Source: Dokdonella_A sp046347015 (lineage in GTDB: Bacteria > Pseudomonadota > Gammaproteobacteria > Xanthomonadales > Rhodanobacteraceae). Taken from it: DNA of 64,000 bases. The DNA lies in assembly GCA_046347015.1 (NCBI GenBank), contig JAXMHA010000008.1, positions 1 to 64,000 on the forward strand. Direction: 5' to 3'. The position numbers and the translations under genes are program-made. The notes below the pieces were generated by a model. It had not been told where the DNA came from and did no database searches. It saw only the letters and a list, made by a program, of their open reading frames with translations. Below are positions 9,701 through 17,578 of the stretch, piece by piece (the first letter of the stretch is position 1; each line of letters begins with the position of its first letter).

Positions 9701-12485
9701 GCAGGCGCACCGGTTCTGGAGCATGCACGGCCTCGCCCACGACCTCGTGATCTGGAACGAGGACCCGTCCGGCTACCGGCACGAGTTGTCCGACCGCATC
9801 ATGGGGCTGATCGGCGGCAGCGCCGAGGCCGCCGAGCTCGATCGGCCTGGCGGCGTCTACGTGCGGCGCAGCGAGCACCTCGGGCCCGACGACCGCGTGC
9901 TGTTGCAGGCGTGCGCGCGGCTGATCCTCGACGGGCGCCGCGGCTCGCTCACCGACCAGGTGGAGCCGCCGCCGGCCAGCCATCCGCGCGCAGCGGAAGC
10001 CCGGCAGGTCCCGCCACCGGACCGGCATGCCCTCGCGCCAACCGAGGGCCTGCAGGACTTCAACGGCACCGGCGGCCATGCGGCCGACGGCCGCGAGTAC
10101 GTCATCTGGCTGCCGGCCGGAACCGACACGCCGGCGCCGTGGGTCAACGTGCTGGCCAACCCGCACCTCGGCTGCGTCGTGTCCGAACGCGGCAGCGCGT
10201 ACACGTTCGCCGGCAATGCGCGCGAGTTCCGGCTGACGCCGTGGCAGGACGATGCCGTGCTCGACGCGGGCGGTGAAGCGCTGTACCTGCGCGACAACGA
10301 GAGCGGCATGTTCTGGTCGCCGACGCCGTGGCCGGCGCGCGGCGCCGACCCGTACCGCGTGCGCCACGGCTTCGGCTACAGCGTGTTCGAAACCGTGCAG
10401 GCGGGGATCGCGAGCACGCTGACGCTGTTCGTCGCGCGCGATGCGCCGGTGCGCTACGCGCGCCTGCGGGTGCGCAACCTTTCGACGCGGCGCCGATCGC
10501 TCGCGGTGCACGCGTACGTCGAGTGGGTGCTCGGGGACACCCGCGCACGCGGCGCGCCGCACATCGTCACGCGGCGCGAGGGCCGCGTGATCACGGCGCG
10601 CAACCCGTTCAACGACCCGTTCGCGCACGCCACCGCGTTCTTCGCGACCAGTGCGCGCGAGGCGCGCGGCAGCGGCGACCGCACATCGTTCATCGGCCGC
10701 AACCGGGATCTCGCCGATCCGCTCGCGCTGCACCACCCGCCACCCGACGACCGCTTCGGCGCCGGCCTCGATCCATGCGCCGCCTGGCAGGCCACGCTGG
10801 CGCTCGCGCCCGACGCGGAGGAAACGCTGGTGTTCGTGCTCGGTGCCGGCGCCGATGTCGAGGAGGCGCTGAGCCTCGCGACGGCCTCGGCAACGCTCAC
10901 CGCCGCCAACGCCGTGCTCGAGGACGTGCGCGCCTACTGGGACGACCTGCTCGGCCGCGTCACGATCGCAACGCCCGACCCGCTGCTCGACCGGCTCGCG
11001 AACGGGTGGCTTGCGTACCAGGTGATCGCGTGTCGGCTGTGGGCGCGCAGCGGCTTCTACCAGTCGGGCGGTGCGTTCGGATTCCGCGACCAGTTGCAGG
11101 ATGCCGTCGCGCTGCTGGCAATCGAACCCGCATTCGCGCGCGAACAGATCCTGCGCGCCGCGGCACGCCAGTTTCCCGAAGGCGACGTGCAGCACTGGTG
11201 GCATCCCCCGCTCGGCCGCGGCGTGCGCACGCGTTTTTCCGACGACTTCCTGTGGCTGCCGTGGGCGGTCGCGCAGTATGTCGACGCGAGTGGCGATGCG
11301 CCGGTCCTCGACGCCGAAGTGCCGTTCATCGACGGCCGCCCGCTCGCCGAGGGCGAGGATTCGTACTACGACTATGCGGCGGCCGGTGCCCATTCCGCCA
11401 GCCTGTGGACGCACTGCGTGCGTGCGCTCGATCGTGCATTCGCGTATGGCGCGCACGGCTTGCCGCTGATCGGCAGCGGCGATTGGAACGACGGCTTCAG
11501 CCGCGTCGGCCATCGCGGGCGTGGCGAAAGCGTCTGGCTCGCATTCTTCCTGATCGACGTGCTGCGGCGGATGGCGGATCTCGCCGACCGCCGTGGCGAG
11601 GGCGAACACGCGACGCGCTGGCGTGGCGAAGCCGACACGCTGGCGGCGCGCATCGACGCCGCCGCGTGGGACGGCGCGTGGTACCTGCGCGCCTGGACCG
11701 ACGACGGTGCGCCGCTCGGCGCCGCGCGCAACGACGAATGCCGCATCGACTCGTTGCCGCAAAGCTGGGCGTCGTTGACCGCGACCGGCCGGCCGGAACG
11801 GCGCGTCACCGCGCTCGACTCCGCGCTCCGGTTGCTGGTGCGGCCGGAGGATCGCCTGGTCCAGTTGTTCGACCCGCCGTTCGACACCGGCGCGCTCGAT
11901 CCCGGCTACATCATCGGCTACCTGCCGGGCATCCGCGAGAATGGCGGCCAGTACACGCACGCGGCCGTGTGGCTCGCGATGGCGTGCGGCGCGGCCGGCC
12001 GGCACGCAACGCAAGCCGACCTGCTGGCGATGATCAACCCGTTGTCGCATGCGCTCGCCGACGAGTCGGCGCAACGCTGGAAAGTGGAACCCTACGTCGT
12101 CGCGGCGGACGTGTATTTCGCGCCCGGGCACCGCGGCCGCGGCGGCTGGAGCTGGTACACCGGATCGGCCGGCTGGTTCCTGCGTGCGATCGTCGAGTCG
12201 CTGCTCGGGATCCTGCGGCGCGGCGACGGGCTGCAATTCAGACCACGGCTGCCGCCCCACTGGCCCGGCGCGCGCGTGCGCTACCGCTTCGGGCGCAGCA
12301 CGTACCACGTCCGGATCGTGCCGGCGGATTCCGGCGCCGCCGGGCGCATCACGTGCGACGGCACGACGTTCGACGGCGACACGATTCCGCTCGTCGACGA
12401 CGGGCGCGACCACGACGTCGTCGTACCGAGCCTCGCGGCGGACGGCGGCCACGCCGACGCCTCCGAACAGGGCCGGCCGCAATGA
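3783..12485 (+). CDS. ndvB: Cyclic beta-1,2-glucan synthase (NdvB/Cgs type), GT84-GH94
   Basis: A giant inner-membrane enzyme that polymerises glucose from UDP-glucose into beta-1,2-glucan, trims it and cyclises it. The 2900-residue length matches the family (about 2800-2900). Order seen: an N-terminal cytoplasmic region; transmembrane segments around 420-470; a GT84 glycosyltransferase domain with DAD at 633-635 and an RHRW acceptor motif ending at W782; further membrane segments around 830-1000; a glycoamylase-like region with an ISESAYN motif; then two GH94/phosphorylase-like blocks, the last with GSGDWNDG (2564-2571), whose second Asp is the likely catalytic acid. I prefer the GTG at 3783 (AAGGA six bases upstream) over ATGs at 3672 and 3726. 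The product is periplasmic cyclic glucan, implicated in osmoadaptation and host interaction in Xanthomonas and rhizobia. Confidence 0.93.
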   Translation: MFAWLHILGSRLVRSRPPDAALRPVPAPPERQSLLSDQQLREHARELAATHRRVASGSTDELERHLNRDAGTLARAYRAARAAATERTPEPAAEWLIDNYYVIEEQIKEIRAGLPRSYRRELPAIAGTDRHPLPRVLALMRELATSADGRVHERLVSGFIDAYQDVEPLTLGELWAMPLMLRVALIERLAPLGDAIVTRLDDRLRAAEWADHLGEVARHRPADIVLAIADMARTRATLSPAFATELHRRLQTGNPALSLALAWLEQRLGLARQTLASVLDEETRAQAIAQVSMGNCISGLRTIARTDWSNTVELLSRVERSLHGDPAGVYAAMDFATRDRYRHVVEEMARGSGSAEWDIADRAVARAASAEGSAGDSPRDHVGYWLLGAGRQAFERELGVHAPAIERIRRGLRAHPLAGYATPIALLTGAIVVAGVPGIVHAGRVHGALVLAALVVAASHLAVALVNWLVTLVMPPQPLCRLALDHGIPDDLRTLVVVPCMLDDAAGIRELVAALEIRYLANRDANLKFALLADFRDAPDREMPGDAALLAAVREGIEALNRAHEPDGTPRFGLFLRDRFWNAREGAWMGRERKRGKLADLNRVLRGRAPRGFHILVGDPAWLRTVKYVLTLDADTELPPQAALKLVATLAHPLNRPHIDPRLRRVTSGYGVLQPRVSVGATHEGASLLARLFSDEIGLDPYTRMVSNVYQDLFGEASFVGKGIYDVDAFRRTTGARFPDNLILSHDLLEGSYARCGLVSDIELFEHHPDRYSSDLRRRHRWIRGDWQVLAWLLPRVPAPRRQWVRNTLSPYQRWKLLDNLRRSLVPAALLVLLLDGWLLSQRPVYWTLLVLGVIFASPLLISFQHFLARHPRLAWGVHFQLNAEALLRRLQQAGLMLVFLAFEACHHLDAIGRSLWRMLVSHRHLLEWTPAVEAARLAATTPAAYFRVMWTAPVIGIAAVAFALRHGVAAAAVALPVSLLWIASPLIAWALGRPRRRASDTELDATQRTFLRAVARRTWNYFDTFVTAADHGLPPDNHQEYPSEQTAHRTSPTNIGMYLLGALTARDFGYLPTEALLERIDTTLAALERMPRHRGHFLNWYGTTTLEPLPPRYVSTVDSGNLIACLLVLARGLDAVDGERLLPPGVWGGLADTWRVFRDVLADRGGGPPDVGEAAAMRAIDAALAEAPLPVAALRDHAQALAALAAAIAVLAGRTDGRLDDAPARWLERFRREVDAWRSSLDARAPWLDATPPASEADAALATRLGNNPSLRRTSALLANLAPPDTGDDAGIAWRSHAAGTTAHLAALREHAASLAARCRALADADFDFLWVPEQRLLTIGYHVDQHVRDAGMYDLLASEARLTSFVAIAQGRLPREHWFALGRLLTLAAGRPALVSWSGSMFEYLMPLVVMPGFENTLLTRSCRAVIARQIAYAREHGIPWGISESAYNVTDSHFTYQYRAFGVPGLGLKRGLAEDLVVAPYATALAVPLRSDAACRNLEELARLGALGEYGFIEALDFTPARVPEGARFAPVRAWMAHHQGMSLTALSTALNGRPLQRRFLREPMFRANQLLLREKVPAALTVDTGTLRAEELLAPPRPTATVDRTITAIDTPLPEVQLLSNGRYHVLVTHTGGGASRWGDIALNPWHADATRDGDGIACYVQDLDGGRMWSNTFQPVRAPGRDAVTTFVQGIAEFQRHDHGIDTRTRIAVSPEDDIELRRITLTNRTGSRRRLALTTFTELVLTRRADADAHPGFNKLFIETEYVPGPQALLARRRARAPDEHPPTFLHVIGMRGATVGDASFETRRDVFLGRSGSRRAPAALVPGAALAGGIGAVLDPAFALRREVTLEPGASATFDVVFGAAADRAGAIALAERYADRHLGARVFDLAWTRAQVIRYQSNLSAKDIRVLAQLAAPLAYPDPSLHPPGSPVPEAGQSGLWKFGISGDLPIVLVRIGSLAEIALAGQALQAHRFWSMHGLAHDLVIWNEDPSGYRHELSDRIMGLIGGSAEAAELDRPGGVYVRRSEHLGPDDRVLLQACARLILDGRRGSLTDQVEPPPASHPRAAEARQVPPPDRHALAPTEGLQDFNGTGGHAADGREYVIWLPAGTDTPAPWVNVLANPHLGCVVSERGSAYTFAGNAREFRLTPWQDDAVLDAGGEALYLRDNESGMFWSPTPWPARGADPYRVRHGFGYSVFETVQAGIASTLTLFVARDAPVRYARLRVRNLSTRRRSLAVHAYVEWVLGDTRARGAPHIVTRREGRVITARNPFNDPFAHATAFFATSAREARGSGDRTSFIGRNRDLADPLALHHPPPDDRFGAGLDPCAAWQATLALAPDAEETLVFVLGAGADVEEALSLATASATLTAANAVLEDVRAYWDDLLGRVTIATPDPLLDRLANGWLAYQVIACRLWARSGFYQSGGAFGFRDQLQDAVALLAIEPAFAREQILRAAARQFPEGDVQHWWHPPLGRGVRTRFSDDFLWLPWAVAQYVDASGDAPVLDAEVPFIDGRPLAEGEDSYYDYAAAGAHSASLWTHCVRALDRAFAYGAHGLPLIGSGDWNDGFSRVGHRGRGESVWLAFFLIDVLRRMADLADRRGEGEHATRWRGEADTLAARIDAAAWDGAWYLRAWTDDGAPLGAARNDECRIDSLPQSWASLTATGRPERRVTALDSALRLLVRPEDRLVQLFDPPFDTGALDPGYIIGYLPGIRENGGQYTHAAVWLAMACGAAGRHATQADLLAMINPLSHALADESAQRWKVEPYVVAADVYFAPGHRGRGGWSWYTGSAGWFLRAIVESLLGILRRGDGLQFRPRLPPHWPGARVRYRFGRSTYHVRIVPADSGAAGRITCDGTTFDGDTIPLVDDGRDHDVVVPSLAADGGHADASEQGRPQ

Positions 12486-12544
12486 CGAACGCGGAAGGCC
12501 GGGTCCGCACCGACACGGAGTCGATGATCACCCCGGCGCGTCGG

Positions 12545-12573
12545 TTTCCGTTCATGCCGGCCGTGCCTAGAAT
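12545..12573 (+). promoter_or_regulatory. Possible promoter of the DUF3298-like lipoprotein gene
   Basis: TAGAAT at 12568-12573 resembles a -10 element and lies 25 nt before the GTG start. The hexamer 17 nt upstream, TTTCCG (12545-12550), is a weak -35. It would permit expression independent of the preceding glucan synthase gene. Confidence 0.3.
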
Positions 12574-12598
12574 CGACGCCCCGACTCCGGAGCCGCGG

Positions 12599-13486
12599 GT
12601 GACACTGCGAACGATTTCGACATGGCGGCCGGTTGCCGTCGTCCTGCTGGCATCGTTGCTTGGCGCGTGCTCGCACGGCGTGCCGACGCCCCATCCGTCG
12701 CCACCCGCCGCCGTGGCGACCGCCGGGTCGACCGCGAAACCTGTGGCCACCGGCAAGACGGCGACGCCATCGCCGGCGCCCTACGCCGCCGGCGTCGACC
12801 ACGCGAAGACCGCGCGCTACGAGATCACGCTGACCTACCCCGCGCTCCACCCGGGCGAGGAACCGCTTGCCGCGGCGTTGCGCGCCTTCGGCAACAAACA
12901 GAAGGAATCGTTCCTCGACGTGTTCACCGAGATGGAGACGCCGCACGACCTCGCGACCTATCCGTGGCCGCTGGTGGTCAAGTTCAACGAAGCGGCACGC
13001 GGGAACGACTACGTCAGCGTGCTGGCGCGCGGCGATGCCTTCACCGGCGGCGCGCACGGCAACCCCATCCTCGCGAGTTTCAATTTCGTGCCGTCGACGG
13101 GGAAACTCGTGGTCCTGACGGATCTCCTCGCCGACCCACGCCGGTCGCTCGCCACGCTTGCGCGCCACGTGCGCAAGCGCCTGCTCGCCTCGCGCGCGGG
13201 CGAGGACGCGCCCGACGTCTCGCCGCCGCTGCCGCCGAACATCGATCCGAACTGGTTGCGCGACGGCAGCGCGCCAAAGGAAGAGAACTACGATGTGTTC
13301 GTGTTCGATGGCGGACCGGGTGGCCACGCCTCCGGCGTCGCGGTGATCTTTCCCCAATACCAGGTGGCGCCGTATTCGCAGGGACCGGAGACGGTGCATG
13401 TTCCGGCAGCCGTGCTGCGTCCGCTGCTGAAGCGGGAATATCGCGCGCTGTTCGTCGATCCGCCGCGCAAGGGAGGCCACGGATGA
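12599..13486 (+). CDS. DUF3298/RsiV-like lipoprotein
   Basis: The 295-residue product begins with a lipoprotein signal peptide: basic start, hydrophobic core and lipobox LLGAC with the acylated Cys at residue 24. A Pro/Ala/Thr-rich linker follows, then a globular periplasmic domain with FTGGAHGN and a TGKLVVLTDLL stretch, typical of the DUF4163/DUF3298 family (E. coli YiaD-distinct, RsiV C-terminal-like). The molecular function of this family in Gram-negatives is unknown; in Bacillus RsiV it binds lysozyme. The GTG at 12599 was chosen because GGAG precedes it and because it puts the signal peptide at the N-terminus; an in-frame ATG at 12482 would add 39 residues of non-signal sequence. Its stop overlaps the next gene as ATGA. 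Confidence 0.75.
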   Translation: MTLRTISTWRPVAVVLLASLLGACSHGVPTPHPSPPAAVATAGSTAKPVATGKTATPSPAPYAAGVDHAKTARYEITLTYPALHPGEEPLAAALRAFGNKQKESFLDVFTEMETPHDLATYPWPLVVKFNEAARGNDYVSVLARGDAFTGGAHGNPILASFNFVPSTGKLVVLTDLLADPRRSLATLARHVRKRLLASRAGEDAPDVSPPLPPNIDPNWLRDGSAPKEENYDVFVFDGGPGGHASGVAVIFPQYQVAPYSQGPETVHVPAAVLRPLLKREYRALFVDPPRKGGHG

Positions 13487-13971
13487 CGACCATGATCGTG
13501 CTGCAAGTCATTGCGGCGCTGCTGGTGCTGGCCGGCATCGTCGGCAGCGTGCTGCCGGCGCTGCCCGGCGTCCCGCTGGTATTCGGCGGCCTGCTGCTGT
13601 CGGCCTGGGCCGACGGCTTCAACCACGTCGGCGCGCTCACGCTGACGATCCTCGGCGCGCTCGCGCTGATCGCGGTGCTGGTCGACTTCATCGCCGGACT
13701 CGCCGGCGCGAAGCGCGTCGGCGCAAGCCGGCTGGCGCTGGCCGGTGCCGCCATCGGCACCGTCGTTGGCTTCTTCTTCGGGCTGCCCGGGCTCCTGATC
13801 GGGCCGTTCGCCGGTGCGTTGATCGGAGAAATCGCGGCCGGCGGCACGCTCGGACGCGCCACCGAGGTCGGCGTCGGCGCCTGGCTCGGCTTCATCGTCG
13901 GCAGCGTGCTGAAACTCGCGATTTGCGGCGCGATGCTGGGCGTGTTCGCACTCGCATGGATGGCGAACTGA
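13483..13971 (+). CDS. DUF456 family small integral membrane protein
   Basis: A 162-residue, very hydrophobic protein with about four to five membrane segments rich in Gly/Ala/Leu. The opening LVLAGIVGSVLPALPG and the later GLPGLLIGPFAGALIGE block are characteristic of the DUF456 family. No biochemical function is established for the family. The ATG overlaps the stop of the preceding lipoprotein (ATGA) and has GGGAGG upstream, so the two are co-translated. The gene ends exactly where the first palindromic repeat begins and faces the convergent hemolysin III gene. Confidence 0.85.
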   Translation: MTTMIVLQVIAALLVLAGIVGSVLPALPGVPLVFGGLLLSAWADGFNHVGALTLTILGALALIAVLVDFIAGLAGAKRVGASRLALAGAAIGTVVGFFFGLPGLLIGPFAGALIGEIAAGGTLGRATEVGVGAWLGFIVGSVLKLAICGAMLGVFALAWMAN

Positions 13972-14019
13972 CTTTGCTTTCACGCGCCGCGCGCGGCTCA
14001 AAGCAACGGCTTTCGCGCC

Positions 14020-14117
14020 TTGCGCGACCTGCTTCGGAGCAGAGCTTTCGCGCTTGCGCGCGATTGAAGCAAGGCTTTCGCGCTTGCGCGCGACATCTTT
14101 CAAAGCAAAGCTTCCGC
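14020..14117. repeat. 98-bp perfect inverted repeat, left arm
   Basis: The 98 bases 14020-14117 are the exact reverse complement of 17579-17676 (checked base by base; mismatches begin on both sides). The arm is part of the left tandem array of repeat copy 1. The arms are about 3.46 kb apart and flank hlyIII, the UspA-like gene and the GNAT gene. Confidence 0.92.
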
Positions 14118-14555
14118 GCTTGCGCGCCGAGCAATGCTTTCGCTCACTGCTGGCGAGCCACTTTGTTTCGGCAAAAGTGGCCAAAACCATTGGCGCTGGG
14201 CGCACGGGCCGCCGTGACATCCGGTCACGGCGGCTGCCCTCGGCGGGACACTGCCGCGCCCGCGCCGGCGCGAACTCACACGTCCTTGTGTTCAGACAGG
14301 CGCGCCTTTCCCGCGGGCGCTCAGGCCCGCCTCGGCCGCGCGCAACAGCGCCGGTCGCTCAATGTCCGGCCGTCCATGGCCTGCGACATCGCAAGCTTGC
14401 CGCAACGAAGGCCAGGATGGCCGTCAGGAGCGAGCATTGCCAGCGCCGTTGCAGGCCGCCGAGCCTCGCAGCCGAATGGCGGAGCAAGCGCCGCATGTCC
14501 GAGCGCAAGGATGCCGAGTTCGGCGCGGCCGCCATTCGGCGAGAAGCGCAGGAGC

Positions 14556-14582
14556 GTTGCCGCGACACGAGGTCGCGGCAAC
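14556..14582. repeat. Compensated hairpin in repeat copy 1 (right inner arm)
   Basis: Stem GTTGCCGCGAC / GTCGCGGCAAC with loop ACGAG. The equivalent hairpin in copy 2 (17489-17515) has stem GCCGCCGTGAC / GTCACGGCGGC and another loop. Three base pairs differ, and every change is matched on the opposite strand, so the fold rather than the sequence is preserved. Confidence 0.85.
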
Positions 14583-14717
14583 CGGCCTGCCCGGCGCAAT
14601 GGCTTTGCCTACTTTCCCCGTAAGGAAAGTAGGCCGCTCGAAGAGCGGAAGCTTTGCTCTGACGTAGGCCGCGAGCAGCGCGGAAGTCTTGCCAAAACGC
14701 AAAACCGGATATGGCGA

Positions 14718-15368
14718 TCATGCCGCCGGCAACACGTACCACCACACCGCGAGGAACTGCAGCACGCTGCCGCCGAGCACGAACACATGCCACAACGCGT
14801 GGTTGAACGGCAACTTCGACCACAGGTAGAACGGTACGCCGAGCGTGTAGCAGACACCGCCGCCGAACAGCAGCCAGAGGCCGCCCGCCGGCAGATTCTC
14901 GACCAGCGGGCGGATTGCGACGAGGCCGCTCCAGCCGAGCGCGACATACAGTGCGACCCGCAGGCCGCGCGGCGCGGTGCCGCGGAACTCGAACACGGCG
15001 CCGACCAGCGCCAGCGTCCACACGAACGCGAACAGCGACCAGCCCCACGCGCCGCGCAACGTCAGCAGCGTGAACGGCGTGTACGTGCCGGCGATCAGGA
15101 CGAAGATGGACGCGTGGTCGAGCGCCCGCAACACCGGCCGCAGGCGCGGCGACGGCAGTGCGTGGTACAGCGTCGACGCGACGTACAGCAGCAGCAGGCT
15201 CGCGCCGTACACGCACGCCCCCAGCATCACGAGGCGCGGGCCGCCACGGGTCGCCAGCGCCAGCATCGGCAAGGCCGCGAGCGACAGCACGACGCCCGTG
15301 CCGTGGATCAGGCTCGAAGCCCATTCCTCGGCGACCGGATAGCGCGCAACGGTGTCGGCTTCGGTCAT
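14718..15368 (-). CDS. Hemolysin III family (PAQR-like) membrane protein
   Basis: A 216-residue protein with seven predicted membrane segments. It carries the metal-ligand motifs of the HlyIII/PAQR superfamily: a Ser and a His in STLYHAL near the third segment and the C-terminal HALWH histidine pair. The family name comes from a Bacillus cereus pore-former; in most bacteria the role is unknown and may be membrane or lipid homeostasis. The ATG at 15366-15368 was chosen because the sequence upstream of it in frame is not conserved-looking and a GGGAC-type ribosome site lies near. It is a single gene, convergent with the DUF456 gene across repeat copy 1 and divergent from the UspA-like gene. Confidence 0.88.
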   Translation of the reverse strand: MTEADTVARYPVAEEWASSLIHGTGVVLSLAALPMLALATRGGPRLVMLGACVYGASLLLLYVASTLYHALPSPRLRPVLRALDHASIFVLIAGTYTPFTLLTLRGAWGWSLFAFVWTLALVGAVFEFRGTAPRGLRVALYVALGWSGLVAIRPLVENLPAGGLWLLFGGGVCYTLGVPFYLWSKLPFNHALWHVFVLGGSVLQFLAVWWYVLPAA

Positions 15369-15510
15369 CGCGTCCCGCCCTCGATCGGCTGCATGTTGCG
15401 CCGCACAACGCACTGTACCTGCCGCGCTGCCGGATGCCAAACCGTCCGCGCCGACGCCTGCCGCCGGCGGTAGACTGTGGCGCTCGCCGCAGCGGCGCCG
15501 AATCGCGTCG

Positions 15511-16335
15511 ATGACCCGCTACGACATCCTGTTGCACCTGTCCCGGCTCGATGCCCTGTCACCGGCGGCGAAGGCCGCGTTGAACCTCGCGCGGCGGCTC
15601 GATGCGTGGCTTGGCGCGCTGCACGTCGTGCCGATGGGTCCTGCGGCGTTCGCATCGCCCGAAGGCGTGGCGGTGCAGGTTGCCGAGAGCGATTCCCTGC
15701 TGCGTGACGCCGAGGCCCGCGCCGGCTGGTGGCGAGCGGCGCTCGCGGAAGCCGGCGTCGCCGGCGACTGGCAGGTCACCGCCGGCGATGCGGTCGGCGC
15801 GCTGTGCCACGCGGCGCGCTGGTCCGACCTCGTCGTCATCGACCGTCCGCAGCCGGACGTCGACGCCCCGACCGGCTGGGGAACCGTGTCGCGCACCGTG
15901 TTCGGCGCGGCGACGCCGGTGCTGATCCTGCCGGCGGCGACGACCGTCGTCGACCCCGGTCGGCGCGTCCTCGTCGCGTGGAACCGCAGCCGCGAGGCGA
16001 CGCTCGCGATCCGCGGCGCGCTGCCGCTGCTCGAGCGCGCGGAAGCGGTCGACGTGCTGGCCGGCGAACCTGGCGAGGATCCGTTCAAGCTGCGCTACCT
16101 GCCGTCGCTCGACCTCGAGGCCTGGCTCGGGCGACGCGGAATCAATCCGCGGACGCAGGCGTTCGACGCCACGCGCGACGTGGGCGCGCGCATCCTCGAC
16201 GCCGCGCATGCGGGCAATGCCGACCTGATCGTGATGGGCGCGTGGGGACGCTCGCGGATCAGCGAGTTCGTGCTCGGCGGCACGACGCGTTATCTGTTCC
16301 AGCACAGCGACCTGCCGTTGCTGGTGGCGCATTGA
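15511..16335 (+). CDS. Tandem UspA-like universal stress protein
   Basis: A 274-residue cytoplasmic protein made of two UspA-type folds. The first half (about 1-145) is degenerate. The second half carries the nucleotide-binding type C-terminal motif IVMGAWGRSRISEFVLGGTT (about 242-261), as in ATP-binding Usp proteins, and RRVLVAWNRSREATLA at about 151. The usual role is stress tolerance and metabolic adaptation; no specific partner can be named. The ATG at 15511 fits the start of homology (TRYDILLHLS). A TAGACT hexamer about 40 nt upstream is a possible -10. Its stop overlaps the TTG of the GNAT gene, so the two are probably co-translated. Confidence 0.85.
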   Translation: MTRYDILLHLSRLDALSPAAKAALNLARRLDAWLGALHVVPMGPAAFASPEGVAVQVAESDSLLRDAEARAGWWRAALAEAGVAGDWQVTAGDAVGALCHAARWSDLVVIDRPQPDVDAPTGWGTVSRTVFGAATPVLILPAATTVVDPGRRVLVAWNRSREATLAIRGALPLLERAEAVDVLAGEPGEDPFKLRYLPSLDLEAWLGRRGINPRTQAFDATRDVGARILDAAHAGNADLIVMGAWGRSRISEFVLGGTTRYLFQHSDLPLLVAH

Positions 16336-16901
16336 GCACGGTCGCGATTCCGGCGGTGCCGGAGCTGGCGGGCCCGCGCGTGCGCCTGCGCGCGCTCGGT
16401 GCAGGCGACGTCGACGCGCTGTTCGCGCTGCACTCCGATCCCGAGGTCATGCGGTACTGGAGCTACCCGCCCTGGCGCGAGCGCGCCGAAGCGGAAGCAC
16501 ACGTGGTGCGCATTGCCCGCGAACGCGAGTCGACCGAGACCTATCCCTGGGCGACGACGCTGCATGGCGACGACACGCTCATCGGCACCGTGACGCTGTT
16601 CGGCATCCACCGCGAGCACCTGCGTGCGGTGCTCGGCTATGCGCTGGCGCGCCGGCACCAGGGCCGCGGCCTTGCAAGCGAAGCGGTCGGCCTCGCGATC
16701 GCGTTCGCGTTCGGCCCGCTCGGCCTCGAGCGGATCGAAGCCGACATCGATCCCGACAACGTGGCGTCGTGCCGGCTCGTCGAACGCGCCGGCTTCCTCC
16801 GCGAAGGTTATTTGCGCGAACGCTGGCGCGTCGGCGGCGGCGTGCAGGACACCGCCTTGTACGGACTGCTGAGGCGCGACTGGATCGCCCGGCGTTCGTA
16901 G
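16332..16901 (+). CDS. GNAT family N-acetyltransferase (RimJ/RimL-like)
   Basis: Up to 189 residues with the layout of the RimJ/RimL-type GNATs: RVRLRAL near the start, PWATTLHGDDTLIGTVTLFG in the central sheet, the acetyl-CoA loop RRHQGRGLASEAV (about 107-119) and the C-terminal IEADIDPDNVASCRLVERAGF signature. It acetylates an amine of a small molecule or protein N-terminus; the substrate is unknown. The start is uncertain: TTG at 16332 overlaps the preceding stop (TTGA), and GTG at 16356 is the alternative. It is co-directional with the UspA-like gene and ends just before repeat copy 2. Confidence 0.85.
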   Translation: MSTVAIPAVPELAGPRVRLRALGAGDVDALFALHSDPEVMRYWSYPPWRERAEAEAHVVRIARERESTETYPWATTLHGDDTLIGTVTLFGIHREHLRAVLGYALARRHQGRGLASEAVGLAIAFAFGPLGLERIEADIDPDNVASCRLVERAGFLREGYLRERWRVGGGVQDTALYGLLRRDWIARRS

Positions 16902-17122
16902 GCCGGCGGCGAGCCCATCGCCGGGTCCGGGACCGACCCGCGCCTCGACGACCTCCATCGAAGGCATGCTCGGGCGATCTGCGCCCCCCCAATGAAATGC
17001 TTTCGCTCACTGCGCGGGCGTGGGCGAGTCCAAGGCAAGGCTTCCGCGCTGCGCGGCTCACAACAAGTGCTTTCGCTCACTGCGTGAGCGAGCCACTTTT
17101 GTTTCGGCAAAAGTGGCCAAAA

Positions 17123-17186
17123 CCATTGGCGCTGGGCGCCCGGGCCGCCGTGACATCCGGTCACGGCGGCTGCCCTCGGCGGGACA
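17123..17186. repeat. Internal inverted arm of copy 2, left (64 bp)
   Basis: 17123-17186 matches the reverse complement of 17473-17536 with one mismatch. The same 64 bases, without that mismatch, occur as the left arm of copy 1. Each arm contains its own 11-bp hairpin, so the arms can fold alone or pair with each other. Confidence 0.9.
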
Positions 17187-17472
17187 CTGCCGCGCCCGCG
17201 CCGGCGCGAACTCACACGTCCCTGTGTTCAAACATGCGCGCCTTGCTCGCGGGCGCGTCAGGCCCGCCTCGGCCGCGCGCAACAGCGCCGGTCGCTCAAT
17301 GTCCGGCCGTCCATGGCCTGCGTACTTCGCAGTCTTGCGCAACGAAGGCCAGGGATGGCCGTGTTGAGCGAGCATTCAAGCGCCGTTGCAGGCCGCCGAG
17401 CCTCGCAGCCGAATGGCGGAGCAAGCGCCGCATGTCTGAGCACAAGGATGTGCGAGTTCGGCGCGGCCGCCA

Positions 17473-17536
17473 TGTCCCGCCGAGGGCAGCCGCCGTGACC
17501 GGATGTCACGGCGGCCCGTGCGCCCAGCGCCAATGG
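17473..17536. repeat. Internal inverted arm of copy 2, right (64 bp)
   Basis: Partner of 17123-17186 (63 of 64 complementary). In copy 1 the corresponding right arm (about 14535-14600) has diverged in sequence but keeps a perfect 11-bp hairpin. Confidence 0.9.
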
Positions 17537-17578
17537 CTTTGGTTACTTTCCCCGAAAGGAAAGTAACCCGCTCGAAGA

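Larger units (their letters stand above)
13972..14705. repeat. Structured palindromic repeat, copy 1 (in a convergent gap)
   Basis: This fills the whole 746-bp gap between the DUF456 gene and convergent hlyIII; no protein gene is credible here. The left part is an array of imperfect 27-34-bp units around CTTTCGCGCTTGCGCGCG. Then come hairpins: an 8-bp stem at 14157-14164/14174-14181, an 11-bp stem at 14208-14218/14224-14234, an 11-bp stem at 14556-14566/14572-14582 and an 11-bp stem at 14607-14617/14624-14634. The core between them (about 14161-14530) is nearly the same as the core of copy 2 in direct orientation, and the two halves are also imperfect inverted copies of each other. Open frames across it are repeat artefacts. 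Confidence 0.88.

Noticed and set aside
13985..14150. Possible CRISPR array in the tandem units next to the DUF456 gene
   Set aside because: Units are irregular in length (27-34 bp), imperfect, contiguous without unique spacers, and no cas gene is near.
13923..15473. A long plus-strand frame across repeat copy 1, with similar frames over copy 2
   Set aside because: The translations are low-complexity Arg/Ala/Ser sequence created by the repeat arrays and hairpins, are open in several frames at once, and lack a start with a ribosome site.
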